From: Succinispira mobilis DSM 6222 | Lineage (GTDB): Bacteria > Bacillota > Negativicutes > Acidaminococcales > Succinispiraceae | Length of the DNA: 64,000 nt | Reading direction: 5' to 3' | Assembly (NCBI RefSeq): GCF_000384135.1 | Contig: NZ_KB913028.1 | Span: 1,391,351 to 1,455,350, forward strand | Shown here: one piece after another, positions 1 to 7,082 of the stretch | Layout of the letters: each line of letters begins with the position of its first letter | Numbering within the stretch: the first letter of the stretch is position 1 | Made by a program: the position numbers and the translations under genes | Notes under the pieces: model-generated | The model's database searches: none | Told to the model about the DNA's origin: nothing | The model's input: the letters and a program-made list of their open reading frames with translations, nothing else

Positions 1-498
1 GGAAACTTCCCTAGCAGCATAAATTCTATCATTCATTACAACCAATACACCTTTATTTATTGAATGCTCAGATATCGCAACATATATAGCATTTATCATA
101 TTCATAATTCCATCTGCACTAAATGCTGTAGCTGGTCGCATTGCTCCTACCAACACAACAGGTTTGCTGCTAGTAATCGTTAGATTTAAAAAGTACGCCG
201 TTTCTTCTAATGTATCTGTTCCGTGAGCAACAACAATTCCTTTAATATCCTCTCTGCTAAGATATTTATTAATTTTATTTCTTAGCTCTACCATAATTTC
301 TAGGGTAATGTCGGCACTGTCAATGTTGCATACCTGTTCACATTCAATTTGAGCAATACTTTCCAAAACCGGAATTTCTCGAATCAAGTCTTTTATATTA
401 ATCTGCCCAGCTTCATACATTGCTGTTTCAACACTATTTACAGCCTTTCCCGCAATTGTACCACCAGTTCCCAAAAGCATAATTTTCTTTTTATACAT
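1..498 (-). CDS. ansA: L-asparaginase, 3' end cut off by the window edge
   Basis: This gene hydrolyses L-asparagine to aspartate and ammonia. The first 166 residues are present and the rest lies to the left of the window. The N-terminus carries the glycine/threonine-rich catalytic loop (LGTGGTIAG) and, near residue 90, the second active-site motif HGTDTLEET; both are typical of bacterial type I/II asparaginases. Translation starts at the ATG at 498 behind GAGGTAAATTTA, a clear ribosome-binding site. No signal peptide is seen, so a cytoplasmic (type I-like) enzyme is more likely than a periplasmic one. The type cannot be settled without the C-terminal half. The gene is alone, separated from the operon upstream by a hairpin terminator at about 708-766. 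Confidence 0.9.
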   Translation of the reverse strand, partial: MYKKKIMLLGTGGTIAGKAVNSVETAMYEAGQINIKDLIREIPVLESIAQIECEQVCNIDSADITLEIMVELRNKINKYLSREDIKGIVVAHGTDTLEETAYFLNLTITSSKPVVLVGAMRPATAFSADGIMNMINAIYVAISEHSINKGVLVVMNDRIYAAREVS

Positions 499-707
499 TA
501 AATTTACCTCATATTCTGATATCTGTATAATATGTTCTCTGTATATATAATAGTACATGTCGTTGTTATAAGCAACAATAATTATCAGTATATTTATGTT
601 TAAACTCTTTAACCATAATATGTTTTTTCAGAATATACAGTCCTTTCCTGTTATGCAAGAATTATTTTAAGGCAAGATTAACTTAAATTTTATATTAAAA
701 TAATATA

Positions 708-766
708 AAAAAACGACCTTTATTAAGGTTAGTTATCAAGCTAACTTTATAAAGGTCTGTTTTTAT
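708..766 (-). terminator. Terminator behind the NifX-like gene
   Basis: A hairpin with arms GACCTTTAT and ATAAAGGTC and an inner stem (AAGGTTAGTT / AGCTAAC) is flanked by A and T runs, so it can end transcription in both directions. It closes the DUF134-mrp-nifX operon. The rest of 499-800 is AT-rich and holds the asparaginase 5' region; I see no further gene there. Confidence 0.75.
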
Positions 767-800
767 TATGATAAAACAAATAAATATTTATACTACATTA

Positions 801-1136
801 CTAATGGTGGTGATCACAAACAGAATCATCAGAAACTAATTCACCCGCTAATTTTGCTTGTAATACGGTATCTATTTCTCCACCTGCTCCTGTTATTACT
901 TCAATATTTTTTTCTTGAAAAATATCTACAGCTCCCTTGCCCATACCCCCAGCAATAATAACTTTTACTCCTAGATCGTTTAGATAGTTAGGTAAAAATC
1001 CAGGTTTATGTCCAGGATTTGGTATGACATTTTTAGCCACTACTTTATTTACCGAAATATCGTATATAGCAAAATCTTCACAATGCCCAAAATGTTCGGC
1101 CACTCGCCCTTTGTTGCTAGCAATTGCTATTTTCAT
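801..1136 (-). CDS. NifX/NifB-type dinitrogenase iron-molybdenum cofactor family protein
   Basis: This is a small cytoplasmic protein of about 111 residues of the dinitrogenase FeMo-cofactor (NifX/NifB/NafY-like) fold. Members bind iron-sulfur or metal-cofactor precursors. The sequence begins MKIAIASNKGRVAEHFGHCEDF, a hallmark N-terminus of the family, has a glycine-rich AGGMGKGA stretch in the middle, and ends in a Cys-Asp-His-His-His tail that could bind metal. I chose the ATG at 1136, because AGGAG lies 8 bases upstream; the longer reading frame begins at a GTG inside that site. It follows an Mrp ATPase and a DUF134 regulator, an arrangement that suggests iron-sulfur or metal-cluster handling. 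No nitrogenase genes are visible, so a role in nitrogen fixation should not be assumed. Confidence 0.85.
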   Translation of the reverse strand: MKIAIASNKGRVAEHFGHCEDFAIYDISVNKVVAKNVIPNPGHKPGFLPNYLNDLGVKVIIAGGMGKGAVDIFQEKNIEVITGAGGEIDTVLQAKLAGELVSDDSVCDHHH

Positions 1137-1162
1137 CAAAATCACTCCTCTTTAAACAGTCG

Positions 1163-1990
1163 TTATATTTTTTCTAACTCTTCTACCACATCAAGCAAAT
1201 AATCCTCTTCTAAATCTTCTATTTCCCCGGCATCACAAGCTTTAGCAATTTCGGAAGCAATCGGCAACTTACCTAAAACCTTTAAATTAAATTCTTGAGC
1301 TATTTGTTCAACCTTACTATCGCCAAAGATTTTAAATTCTTTATTGCAGTCAGGACACTTGATATAACTCATGTTTTCAACTAACCCCATAATAGGAATA
1401 TTCATTAGTTTAGCCATTTTTACTGCCTTACCTACTATCATCGTTACAAGATCTTGCGGCGAAGTAACAACTATGATACCATCTACAGGAATAGATTGAA
1501 ATACAGTAAGAGGGACATCTCCTGTTCCAGGGGGCATATCTACAAACATATAATCAATTTCCCCCCAAATTACTTCCGACCAAAATTGCTTAACAGCGCC
1601 TGCAATTATTGGACCACGCCAAACTACCGGGTCATTAGGATTTTCTAAAAGCAGATTAAGTGACATTACGTCAATTCCATTTTTACTAGTTACAGGAAAT
1701 ATTCCTGTTTCACCACCAGCCGCTTTTTGATTAAGACCAAACATTTTTGGTATTGATGGACCTGTAATATCTGCATCTAAAATAGCAACATTGTATCCAG
1801 CGTCATTAGTTTTTTTAGCCATAAGTCCAGTAACTAAGGATTTTCCTACACCACCTTTACCACTTACAATTGCTATTACTTTTTTAACCCTACTTAAATC
1901 ATTTAGTTTTTCAAAAGATATCTCTGGATTTTGCTGCTCTTCACATACGCTTGAACAACTACCACAGTCTTGGTTACAATTTTCCGCCAT
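1163..1990 (-). CDS. mrp: Mrp/NBP35 family P-loop ATPase, iron-sulfur cluster carrier
   Basis: This ATPase is predicted to carry [4Fe-4S] clusters to apo-proteins in the cytoplasm. Cysteines at residues 5, 9, 12 and 16 form an N-terminal cluster motif. The deviant Walker A GKGGVGKS follows at about 44-51, and a CPDC motif in the C-terminal third is the CxxC that bridges a cluster across the Mrp dimer. The start is the ATG at 1990 behind AAGAGGAAATATA, giving 275 residues; the frame is open further upstream but has no ribosome-binding site there. It sits between the DUF134 regulator and the NifX-like gene with short gaps, so the three are probably co-transcribed from the promoter at 2413-2441. 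The family call is firm; the client proteins are unknown. Confidence 0.92.
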   Translation of the reverse strand: MAENCNQDCGSCSSVCEEQQNPEISFEKLNDLSRVKKVIAIVSGKGGVGKSLVTGLMAKKTNDAGYNVAILDADITGPSIPKMFGLNQKAAGGETGIFPVTSKNGIDVMSLNLLLENPNDPVVWRGPIIAGAVKQFWSEVIWGEIDYMFVDMPPGTGDVPLTVFQSIPVDGIIVVTSPQDLVTMIVGKAVKMAKLMNIPIMGLVENMSYIKCPDCNKEFKIFGDSKVEQIAQEFNLKVLGKLPIASEIAKACDAGEIEDLEEDYLLDVVEELEKI

Positions 1991-2034
1991 TATATTTCCT
2001 CTTTTCTTAAGATAATTATAGTAAAATTTTATTA

Positions 2035-2379
2035 TCAAACTTGGCGATGTTTCCTACAACCACCACAATTGCAGCTTTCTTCTTTACCATCGCACAAACG
2101 ATAATCGCCTCCATAAATTTTTAATTGTTTCGAATTAACTATGCAATCAGCTATTTTTTTACGGGCATCATTGTATATTCTTTGAACAGTAGTTCGCGCA
2201 ACATGCATGCTCTCTGCCGCCTGTTCTTGAGAAAAATCTTGTAAATCTATTAATCTAACTACTTCATACTCTTCAATGCTCATAACAATTGCTTGATGTT
2301 GCATATAAGTATTTAATGGACCAAATTCATTACTGTTTGGCAAACAACATACCTTCCGACATTTACGCGGTCGTGGCAA
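2035..2379 (-). CDS. DUF134 family helix-turn-helix protein
   Basis: This 114-residue protein belongs to the DUF134 family, small putative DNA-binding proteins often found next to Mrp and NifX-like genes. It opens with [15 protein letters not shown], typical of the family. It then has a sigma-70 region 4-like helix-turn-helix around residues 45-85 ([20 protein letters not shown]), and ends in a cysteine/histidine-rich tail ([12 protein letters not shown]). The basic N-terminus plus metal-ligand residues at both ends suggest a metal- or cluster-sensing regulator, but this is inference. The start codon is TTG at 2379 behind GGAGAGGGAG; no better start exists. It is the first gene of the operon with mrp and the NifX-like gene and could regulate its own promoter. 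Confidence 0.85.
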   Translation of the reverse strand: MPRPRKCRKVCCLPNSNEFGPLNTYMQHQAIVMSIEEYEVVRLIDLQDFSQEQAAESMHVARTTVQRIYNDARKKIADCIVNSKQLKIYGGDYRLCDGKEESCNCGGCRKHRQV

Positions 2380-2404
2380 ATTCTCCCTCTCCTTTAATCT
2401 TTTT

Positions 2405-2441
2405 ACATATGAATTATAAATCCATTATGAACATATGTCAA
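2405..2441 (-). promoter_or_regulatory. Consensus promoter of the DUF134-mrp operon with flanking ACATATG boxes
   Basis: On the minus strand TTGACA (2436-2441) and TATAAT (2413-2418) are separated by 17 bases, a full consensus sigma-A promoter. Two ACATATG boxes, at 2405-2411 and 2431-2437, flank the -10 region and touch the -35 hexamer. They are possible operator half-sites. Confidence 0.8.
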
Positions 2442-2454
2442 TAATCATTTAAAT

Positions 2455-2486
2455 AAAAAGGATAAGTTTTTTAACTTATCCTTTTT
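2455..2486 (-). terminator. Terminator of the ZIP transporter gene
   Basis: A stem with arms AAAAAGGATAAGTT and AACTTATCCTTTTT directly follows the stop codon of the ZIP gene and is flanked by T runs on both strands. Confidence 0.85.
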
Positions 2487-2487
2487 A

Positions 2488-3300
2488 TTACGACAGCAAA
2501 ACTAAGCTCGTTGCCATAACAACCATCCCCGCAATCAATCCATAAATAGCAATATGATGTTCTCCATATTTTTCAGCTGTAGGTAATAATTCGTCTAAAG
2601 AAATATATACCATAATTCCTGCTACTGAAGCGAATACTATCCCAAAAGTCTGGGGACTAAAAAATTGCTTTAAGAGAAAATACCCCACTAAAGCACCTAA
2701 GGGTTCTGCCAAACCAGATAAAAAAGAATACATAAACGCTTTTCTTTTATCACCTGTAGCAAAATAAATAGGTACAGAAACAGATATTCCTTCTGGTATG
2801 TTATGAATTGCTATTGCTATTGCTATGCTAATTCCTAAGCCAGGATCTTGAATTGCACTAGTAAAAGTTGCTAGACCCTCTGGAAAATTATGTATCGCTA
2901 TTGCTAATGCCGAAAACATCCCCATTCGCAATAATTCTGGATTACTTTTTTTACCTTTATCAATGTCCTCAACCCCACGTATTTCATGAGGATTTTCTGC
3001 ATTAGGCACAAATTTGTCTATAAGCGCAATGACTGCAATGCCAAAGAAAAACGCCACTGTAGTTACTGCATATCCTTTACTAGCTCCATATACTAAGCTA
3101 AGTGATTCTCTAGCCTTAGCAAAAATTTCGATCATTGATACATATATCATAACCCCGGCTGAAAAACCTAAGGCTGCTGATAAAAAACGTTCATTTGTTC
3201 TCTTTGTGTAAAAAGCTAATGCACTACCAATACCTGTACTTAAACCTGCAAATAAAGTAATTGCAAAAGCAAAAATCAACTGTTCATTTGTTACGTCCAT
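2488..3300 (-). CDS. zupT: ZIP family metal (zinc) transporter
   Basis: This is an integral membrane importer of divalent metal ions, probably zinc with possible iron or manganese, of the ZIP/ZupT family. It is about 270 residues long with eight predicted membrane helices. The two signature metal-site motifs are present: [10 protein letters not shown] in the fourth helix and HNIPEGISV in the fifth. A charged, variable loop lies between helices three and four. The best start is the ATG at 3300, six bases after GGAGG; a TTG two codons upstream abuts the ribosome-binding site. It has its own terminator at 2455-2486 and appears to be a single-gene unit. Substrate preference cannot be read from the sequence. 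Confidence 0.9.
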   Translation of the reverse strand: MDVTNEQLIFAFAITLFAGLSTGIGSALAFYTKRTNERFLSAALGFSAGVMIYVSMIEIFAKARESLSLVYGASKGYAVTTVAFFFGIAVIALIDKFVPNAENPHEIRGVEDIDKGKKSNPELLRMGMFSALAIAIHNFPEGLATFTSAIQDPGLGISIAIAIAIHNIPEGISVSVPIYFATGDKRKAFMYSFLSGLAEPLGALVGYFLLKQFFSPQTFGIVFASVAGIMVYISLDELLPTAEKYGEHHIAIYGLIAGMVVMATSLVLLS

Positions 3301-3481
3301 ATTCAACCTCCAGATAATTTTTTTTAATTAAATTTTATAATCATCTTGCAGTTCATAAATTTTATATTTAAAATTGCTTTTTAATAAAAATATTTAAGCT
3401 TTATGCATTTATAATAACATAAAAATAGAATAATTCAAGCTATTGATAATTATTTTTCAATAATACTAACTGTTGCTCTAT

Positions 3482-3526
3482 TTGACTTTTTACCTAAACT
3501 ATAATATAATGAATGACAATCAGTCA
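3482..3526 (+). promoter_or_regulatory. Promoter and operator of the TetR regulator gene
   Basis: TTGACT (3482-3487) and TATAAT (3505-3510), 17 bases apart, form a promoter. The sequence AATGAATGA-CAA-TCAGTCA at 3508-3526 overlaps the -10 end and the likely transcription start. The same site, inverted, lies at 4204-4222 before the SMR genes, so it is probably the binding site of this TetR protein. Confidence 0.75.
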
Positions 3527-3602
3527 TTTGTTAAGTTATTGCGATTACGTCTTATATAATACTTTTTTCTTAATTGACTGCCAAATATATACAAAGAAAG
3601 AT

Positions 3603-4181
3603 GTGAAGCCATTGGATAATAAACGAATTCGACTTTTGGCAGCAGCAAAAAGTGTTTTTGCCGAAAAGGGCCTAGAAAAAGCTACTATTTCGGACATAGT
3701 AAAAAAAGCTGGGATTGCCCAAGGAACTTTTTATTTATACTTTTCTTCAAAAAAAGCTCTTATTCCTGCTATTGCCGATGATCTTTTAGATACATTACTA
3801 GATGAAATACAACAAAAAACACAAGAATCTACTGACATTTGGACTACACTACATCAAATTATTTCAACTACCTTTAAAGTTACAAACTCTTATCAAGAAG
3901 TTTTGGCTCTATGTTATTCTGGGCTGGCTATTGAAAATACTTTAAGTGAGTGGGAAAAAATATACACCCCTTATTATTCTTGGTTAGAAGATTTAATAAA
4001 ACGAGGTATTGAACAAGGAGAAATTCGTTCTAATGTTGACCCCATGATTGCTGCTCGTATGGTTATTGGCCTTATAGAAAGCTGTGCTGAGCAAATGTAT
4101 CTTTTTAATCGCAATGATAAAACTGTTGCTTTACAGCAAGAACAACTATTTATTTTTTTACAACAAGCGCTCAAGGTTTAG
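3603..4181 (+). CDS. TetR family repressor of the adjacent SMR efflux pair
   Basis: This is a TetR/AcrR-type repressor of about 192 residues. The N-terminal helix-turn-helix lies at about residues 10-55 (FAEKGLEKATISDIVKKAG, then GTFYLYFSSKKAL), and the all-helical C-terminal domain is the likely ligand and dimer domain. I chose the GTG at 3603: the frame is open back to an ATG at 3513, but that lies upstream of the predicted transcription start (about 3517). A TTG at 3612 is an alternative. It precedes two SMR genes in the same order as Bacillus subtilis yvdT-yvdS-yvdR, and the same 19-base operator occurs before both transcription units, so it likely represses itself and the pumps until an inducer binds. 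The inducer is unknown. Confidence 0.88.
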   Translation: MKPLDNKRIRLLAAAKSVFAEKGLEKATISDIVKKAGIAQGTFYLYFSSKKALIPAIADDLLDTLLDEIQQKTQESTDIWTTLHQIISTTFKVTNSYQEVLALCYSGLAIENTLSEWEKIYTPYYSWLEDLIKRGIEQGEIRSNVDPMIAARMVIGLIESCAEQMYLFNRNDKTVALQQEQLFIFLQQALKV

Positions 4182-4193
4182 AGTTTGTTTCTG

Positions 4194-4222
4194 TATAATT
4201 TTGTGACTGACATTCATTCATT
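4194..4222 (+). promoter_or_regulatory. Second copy of the TetR operator before the SMR genes
   Basis: TATAAT at 4194-4199 is followed by TGACTGA-CAT-TCATTCATT at 4204-4222. This is the reverse complement of the operator at 3508-3526 except for the three central bases. The -35 region is weak. The arrangement fits a repressor that blocks transcription of the SMR genes. Confidence 0.7.
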
Positions 4223-4236
4223 GGGAGGTGTTTAAT

Positions 4237-4557
4237 ATGCGCTGAACGCTCGTTTTGTCTGCTGCTGTTTTAGAAATACTTTGGGCATCTCTACTTAAAT
4301 ATGCTGATTCTTTGGCAAGTTGGAGTTTAGTATTTTTGCTAATATTGTCGAGTTTTTTACTGCTAATAAGAGCCTATAAACTTATTCCAGTTGGGATTGC
4401 ATATGCAGTTTTCGTTGGCATAGGCACAATTGGAACTTATATTGTAAGTATCTATTTTTTTAATGAAAAACTCTCTTTCGTACAATTTATTTTTTTATTT
4501 TTATTACTTATTGGCATTATCGGTCTAAAAATTACTACACAAGAGGTGAAAAAATAA
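4237..4557 (+). pseudogene. SMR efflux subunit (YvdS-like) with an in-frame TGA at codon 3
   Basis: This is a small multidrug resistance family gene: four membrane helices, about 106 residues, the essential glutamate in helix one (VLEILWASLLKYAD) and the helix-three core (GIAYAVFVGIGT). The natural start is the ATG at 4237, eight bases after GGGAGG, but it reads Met-Arg-stop: codon 3 is TGA (4243-4245) where paralogues have tryptophan. The frame is intact afterwards to TAA at 4555-4557, which overlaps the ATG of the next gene. A TTG at 4255 could restart it without a visible ribosome-binding site and would lose the start of helix one. TGA serves as a normal stop elsewhere in the window. Recent nonsense mutation, sequencing error and leaky read-through are all possible. 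Confidence 0.8.
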
Positions 4558-4871
4558 TGGCTTGGTTATTTATTTTAATTGCTGGTCTAGAAGAAGTTGT
4601 AAGTGTTATGGCAATGAAATATGTTGACGGTATCAAAAACAAAAAACCAATTGCTATTATGGTTATTGGCTTTATCCTAAGTTTCTTTCTCTTAGCACAA
4701 GCTATGCAAGAAATTCCCACAGGAATCGCTTATGCTGTTTGGTCGGGAATAGGGACAATTGGTATTACTCTAGTAGGCATCTTTCGTTTCAAAGAACATC
4801 TTAATAGTGGTCAAATCCTCTTCCTTGCATTAATCATTTTCAGTGTCTTGGGTTTGCAACTTTCTGTTTAA
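4557..4871 (+). CDS. SMR efflux subunit (YvdR-like)
   Basis: This is the intact partner of the SMR pair, 104 residues with four membrane helices. It begins MAWLFILIAGLEEVVSVMAMK with the conserved glutamate in helix one, has a core loop GIAYAVWSGIGTIG and ends without a tail. It resembles Bacillus YvdR, while its upstream neighbour resembles YvdS. Paired SMR proteins usually work as heterodimers that export cationic or guanidinium-like compounds with proton exchange. The ATG overlaps the stop codon of the preceding gene by one base (TAATG), so its translation probably depends partly on the upstream reading frame, which is broken near its start. The substrate is unknown. Confidence 0.88.
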   Translation: MAWLFILIAGLEEVVSVMAMKYVDGIKNKKPIAIMVIGFILSFFLLAQAMQEIPTGIAYAVWSGIGTIGITLVGIFRFKEHLNSGQILFLALIIFSVLGLQLSV

Positions 4872-4905
4872 CATTTACATTGCTTATAAATTTAATATTT
4901 ACATA

Positions 4906-4953
4906 TAAAAAGCGCCATAAGTCAGAATTTATAATCTGATTTATGGCGCTTTT
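4906..4953. terminator. Bidirectional terminator between the SMR pair and glnK
   Basis: Arms AAAAAGCGCCATAA and TTATGGCGCTTTTT surround an inner stem (TCAGA / TCTGA). It can end the SMR transcript on the plus strand and the amtB-glnK transcript on the minus strand. Confidence 0.85.
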
Positions 4954-5014
4954 ACTCTTCCAAAATCATCACTCGGTATGATGGAATACATATTAGTATT
5001 TCATGAGTTAGTCG

Positions 5015-5383
5015 TTATTTAGGTGGTACTTTTTCATCCATAATCGCTGCTTCTCCAGTTTCCCCAGTTCTAATTCGTACTGCATTATCTAAAGTATACA
5101 CAAAAATCTTACCATCACCAACTTTTCCCGTTTTTAAAACTTGTTGAGCTACATCTAAAACTTCCTGTACAGGAACTTCGCATACAACTGTTTCCACCTT
5201 TACTTTTGGAGCTAAGCTTATAGAATACTCCGCACCACGATAAATTTCCTTATGACCTTTAGTTAAACCACAACCGTACACTTGGCTTACAGTTATTCCT
5301 GCAACACCTATTCTATTTAATGCTTCCTTTAAATCTTCCAGTTTATCAGGTCTTGTTATGATTTCTATTTTAGTAAGCGCCAT
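5015..5383 (-). CDS. glnK: Nitrogen regulatory protein P-II
   Basis: This is the trimeric PII signalling protein, 122 residues. It senses ATP/ADP and 2-oxoglutarate and blocks the AmtB channel when nitrogen is plentiful. The sequence starts MALTKIEIITRPDKLEDLKEAL, contains a T-loop region with a tyrosine after RGAE (the usual uridylylation site region), and the PROSITE-like C-terminal signature around GKVGDGKIFVYTLDNAVRIRTGE. The start at 5383 follows GGAGGAATTAAA. It lies 19 bases behind amtB in the same operon, the usual arrangement, so I call it glnK rather than glnB. A short C-terminal extension (MDEKVPPK) follows the conserved core. Confidence 0.95.
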   Translation of the reverse strand: MALTKIEIITRPDKLEDLKEALNRIGVAGITVSQVYGCGLTKGHKEIYRGAEYSISLAPKVKVETVVCEVPVQEVLDVAQQVLKTGKVGDGKIFVYTLDNAVRIRTGETGEAAIMDEKVPPK

Positions 5384-5402
5384 TTTAATTCCTCCTTTTT
5401 TT

Positions 5403-6824
5403 TTATTTTAGCACGTCATTTCCATTAGAACTACTATATATTTCCGTTTGTTTATAATTATCTAAGTTTAGTGTCATAGCTAACGAATCCTCGTTGTTAA
5501 CTAAATTTCCCGAAATAAAATTTTGAGCATAACCACGTTCACCATGTTGGGTCAAATCCAGGCCTAAAATTTCTTCTTCTTCTTCTACTCTTAATCTAGT
5601 AATAACTGATGTTATTTTTACTATCACGATAGTCCCGAATACTGCCAACAAAATTGCCGCTCCAATAGATATTAATTGTACCATTAATAAATTTGATTCT
5701 CCGTACCATAAGCCATTAGCACCTGCTTCATTTACACTTTTAGTTGCCCAAATTCCAGTAGCAATAGCCCCCCAAATTCCACCTATTCCGTGTATTCCAA
5801 AAGCGTCTAAAGAATCATCATAACCTAATTTAACTTTTAATACCGCAACAGAGTAATAACAAATTAAACCAGAAATCATTCCTATAACTATTGCTGGCAT
5901 TGTTTCAACAAAACCTGCTGCTGGAGTAATCGCTACAAGTCCTGCTATACAACCACTTATTGCACCTAATACTGTCGGTTTACCACTCCGCAACCATTCT
6001 GCGGCCACCCAAACTAAAGTTGCCGCTGCTGCAGCTGCATGTGAAACCACAAATGCGTTCGCTGCTAAACCATTAGCTCCCAAGGCACTCCCGGCATTAA
6101 ATCCAAACCAGCCAAACCATAACATAGAAGCACCTAATATTGCCATCGGCAAGTGATGTGGCAATATCGGGGATTTTCCATAACCCTTACGTTTTCCTAG
6201 CATTATACATAAAACTAACCCAGAAACTCCTGATAAAATATGAATTACTAAACCACCTGCAAAGTCCAGTGCTCCTAAAGTGCTTAACCAGCCTCCACCC
6301 CAAACCCAATGTGCCATGGGGTTATATACTAACGTAGCCCAAAGCAGACTAAAGATTACAAATGCAGGAAATCTCATTCTGCCAGCAAAGGAACCTGTTA
6401 TTAGCGCTGGTGTCAGTGCCGCAAACATACATTGAAAAGCAATAAAGGCAAATTCGGGAATTGTGCCTAAAATCGAGTTGACATTTACACCAATTAAGCC
6501 AAGCTTACTAAAATCACCAATTATACCGTTTATATCTTTGCCAAAAACCAATGTATATCCAACTAAAACCCACTCCACTGAAATGAGTGCCCCCAGAAAA
6601 AAACTTTGCATAATAGTAGCCAATACGTTTTTACTTCTTACCATGCCACCGTAAAAAAAGGCCAGACCAGGAATCATGAAAAATACAAGAGCTGTACTAA
6701 TCAAAACCCAAGCTGTATCACCTGTATCAATTGTAGCAACCTCTGTCTCTGCGGCTAATGTAACTGGAGAACCTATAATAATTAAGCAAAAGACCACAAG
6801 TAACAAATAACTTATTTTCTTCAT
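5403..6824 (-). CDS. amtB: Ammonium transporter AmtB
   Basis: This is a trimeric ammonium channel of the Amt/Rh family, 473 residues. A cleavable signal-like segment (residues 1-25) precedes eleven predicted membrane helices. Family motifs are clear: DTAWVLISTALVFFM in the first helix, FQCMFAALTPALITGS, the LHILSGVSGL-like HILSGVSGL with one pore histidine, and DSLDAFGIHGIGGIWGA with the second. The cytosolic C-terminal tail (about 60 residues) carries the LGLDLTQHGE motif known to interact with PII proteins. glnK follows 19 bases downstream. The start at 6824 has AAGGATGGG upstream. Expression probably depends on the structured leader at 6851-6947. Confidence 0.95.
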   Translation of the reverse strand: MKKISYLLLVVFCLIIIGSPVTLAAETEVATIDTGDTAWVLISTALVFFMIPGLAFFYGGMVRSKNVLATIMQSFFLGALISVEWVLVGYTLVFGKDINGIIGDFSKLGLIGVNVNSILGTIPEFAFIAFQCMFAALTPALITGSFAGRMRFPAFVIFSLLWATLVYNPMAHWVWGGGWLSTLGALDFAGGLVIHILSGVSGLVLCIMLGKRKGYGKSPILPHHLPMAILGASMLWFGWFGFNAGSALGANGLAANAFVVSHAAAAAATLVWVAAEWLRSGKPTVLGAISGCIAGLVAITPAAGFVETMPAIVIGMISGLICYYSVAVLKVKLGYDDSLDAFGIHGIGGIWGAIATGIWATKSVNEAGANGLWYGESNLLMVQLISIGAAILLAVFGTIVIVKITSVITRLRVEEEEEILGLDLTQHGERGYAQNFISGNLVNNEDSLAMTLNLDNYKQTEIYSSSNGNDVLK

Positions 6825-6850
6825 TTTTATCCCATCCTTTTTAAACTAAT

Positions 6851-6896
6851 AAAGATGCCTTGCTATCGTCACCAATAACAAGACATCTTTGTCTTG
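6851..6896 (-). promoter_or_regulatory. Alternative hairpins in the amtB leader
   Basis: The segment 6879-6890 can pair with 6851-6862 (AAAGATGCCTTG / CAAGACATCTTT, 12 bases with one G-U pair). It can instead pair within 6879-6896 (CAAGACA / TGTCTTG around a four-base loop). The two structures are mutually exclusive and lie between the upstream terminator hairpin and the amtB ribosome-binding site. Confidence 0.55.
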
Positions 6897-6904
6897 AATA
6901 ATAA

Positions 6905-6947
6905 CACAAAAAGCTTTCGTTGACCCCATGGCTGTCAACGAAAGCTT
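6905..6947 (-). terminator. Strong hairpin in the amtB leader, possible attenuator
   Basis: A perfect 14-base stem (AAGCTTTCGTTGAC at 6911-6924, GTCAACGAAAGCTT at 6934-6947, nine-base loop) is followed on the minus strand by a U-rich tract. It starts only about 22 bases after the predicted transcription start, so it would end most transcripts after about 65 bases unless it is prevented from forming. Confidence 0.65.
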
Positions 6948-6976
6948 CATTGCTTTTCAATTATTCACTTGTCCAT

Positions 6977-7004
6977 ATTATACAACTTTTAGTTTTTTTG
7001 TCAA
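6977..7004 (-). promoter_or_regulatory. Consensus promoter upstream of amtB
   Basis: On the minus strand TTGACA (6999-7004) and TATAAT (6977-6982) are 16 bases apart. Both hexamers match the sigma-A consensus fully. Transcription would begin near 6970, about 146 bases before the amtB start codon. Confidence 0.8.
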
Positions 7005-7082
7005 TACTCAGCAGAACATTTTTTTCAATAAATCTAGATTATTTTGTATTTTTGTATACAAATTAATCTTCCTGCTATTTTT

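Noticed and set aside
801-2379. Nitrogen fixation locus
   Set aside because: Only a NifX-like domain protein, Mrp and DUF134 are present; no nifHDK, nifB or nifE is nearby, and this trio occurs widely in non-fixers.
3513-3602. Upstream in-frame ATG (3513) as start of the TetR gene
   Set aside because: It overlaps the operator and lies before the predicted transcription start (about 3517) set by TTGACT-17-TATAAT; the encoded residues do not resemble a TetR N-terminus.
4243-4245. TGA recoded as tryptophan genome-wide
   Set aside because: TGA is the natural stop of ahbA, arsA, the ArsC-like gene and pflB, each in tight overlap with the next start codon, and of tal, so recoding is unlikely.
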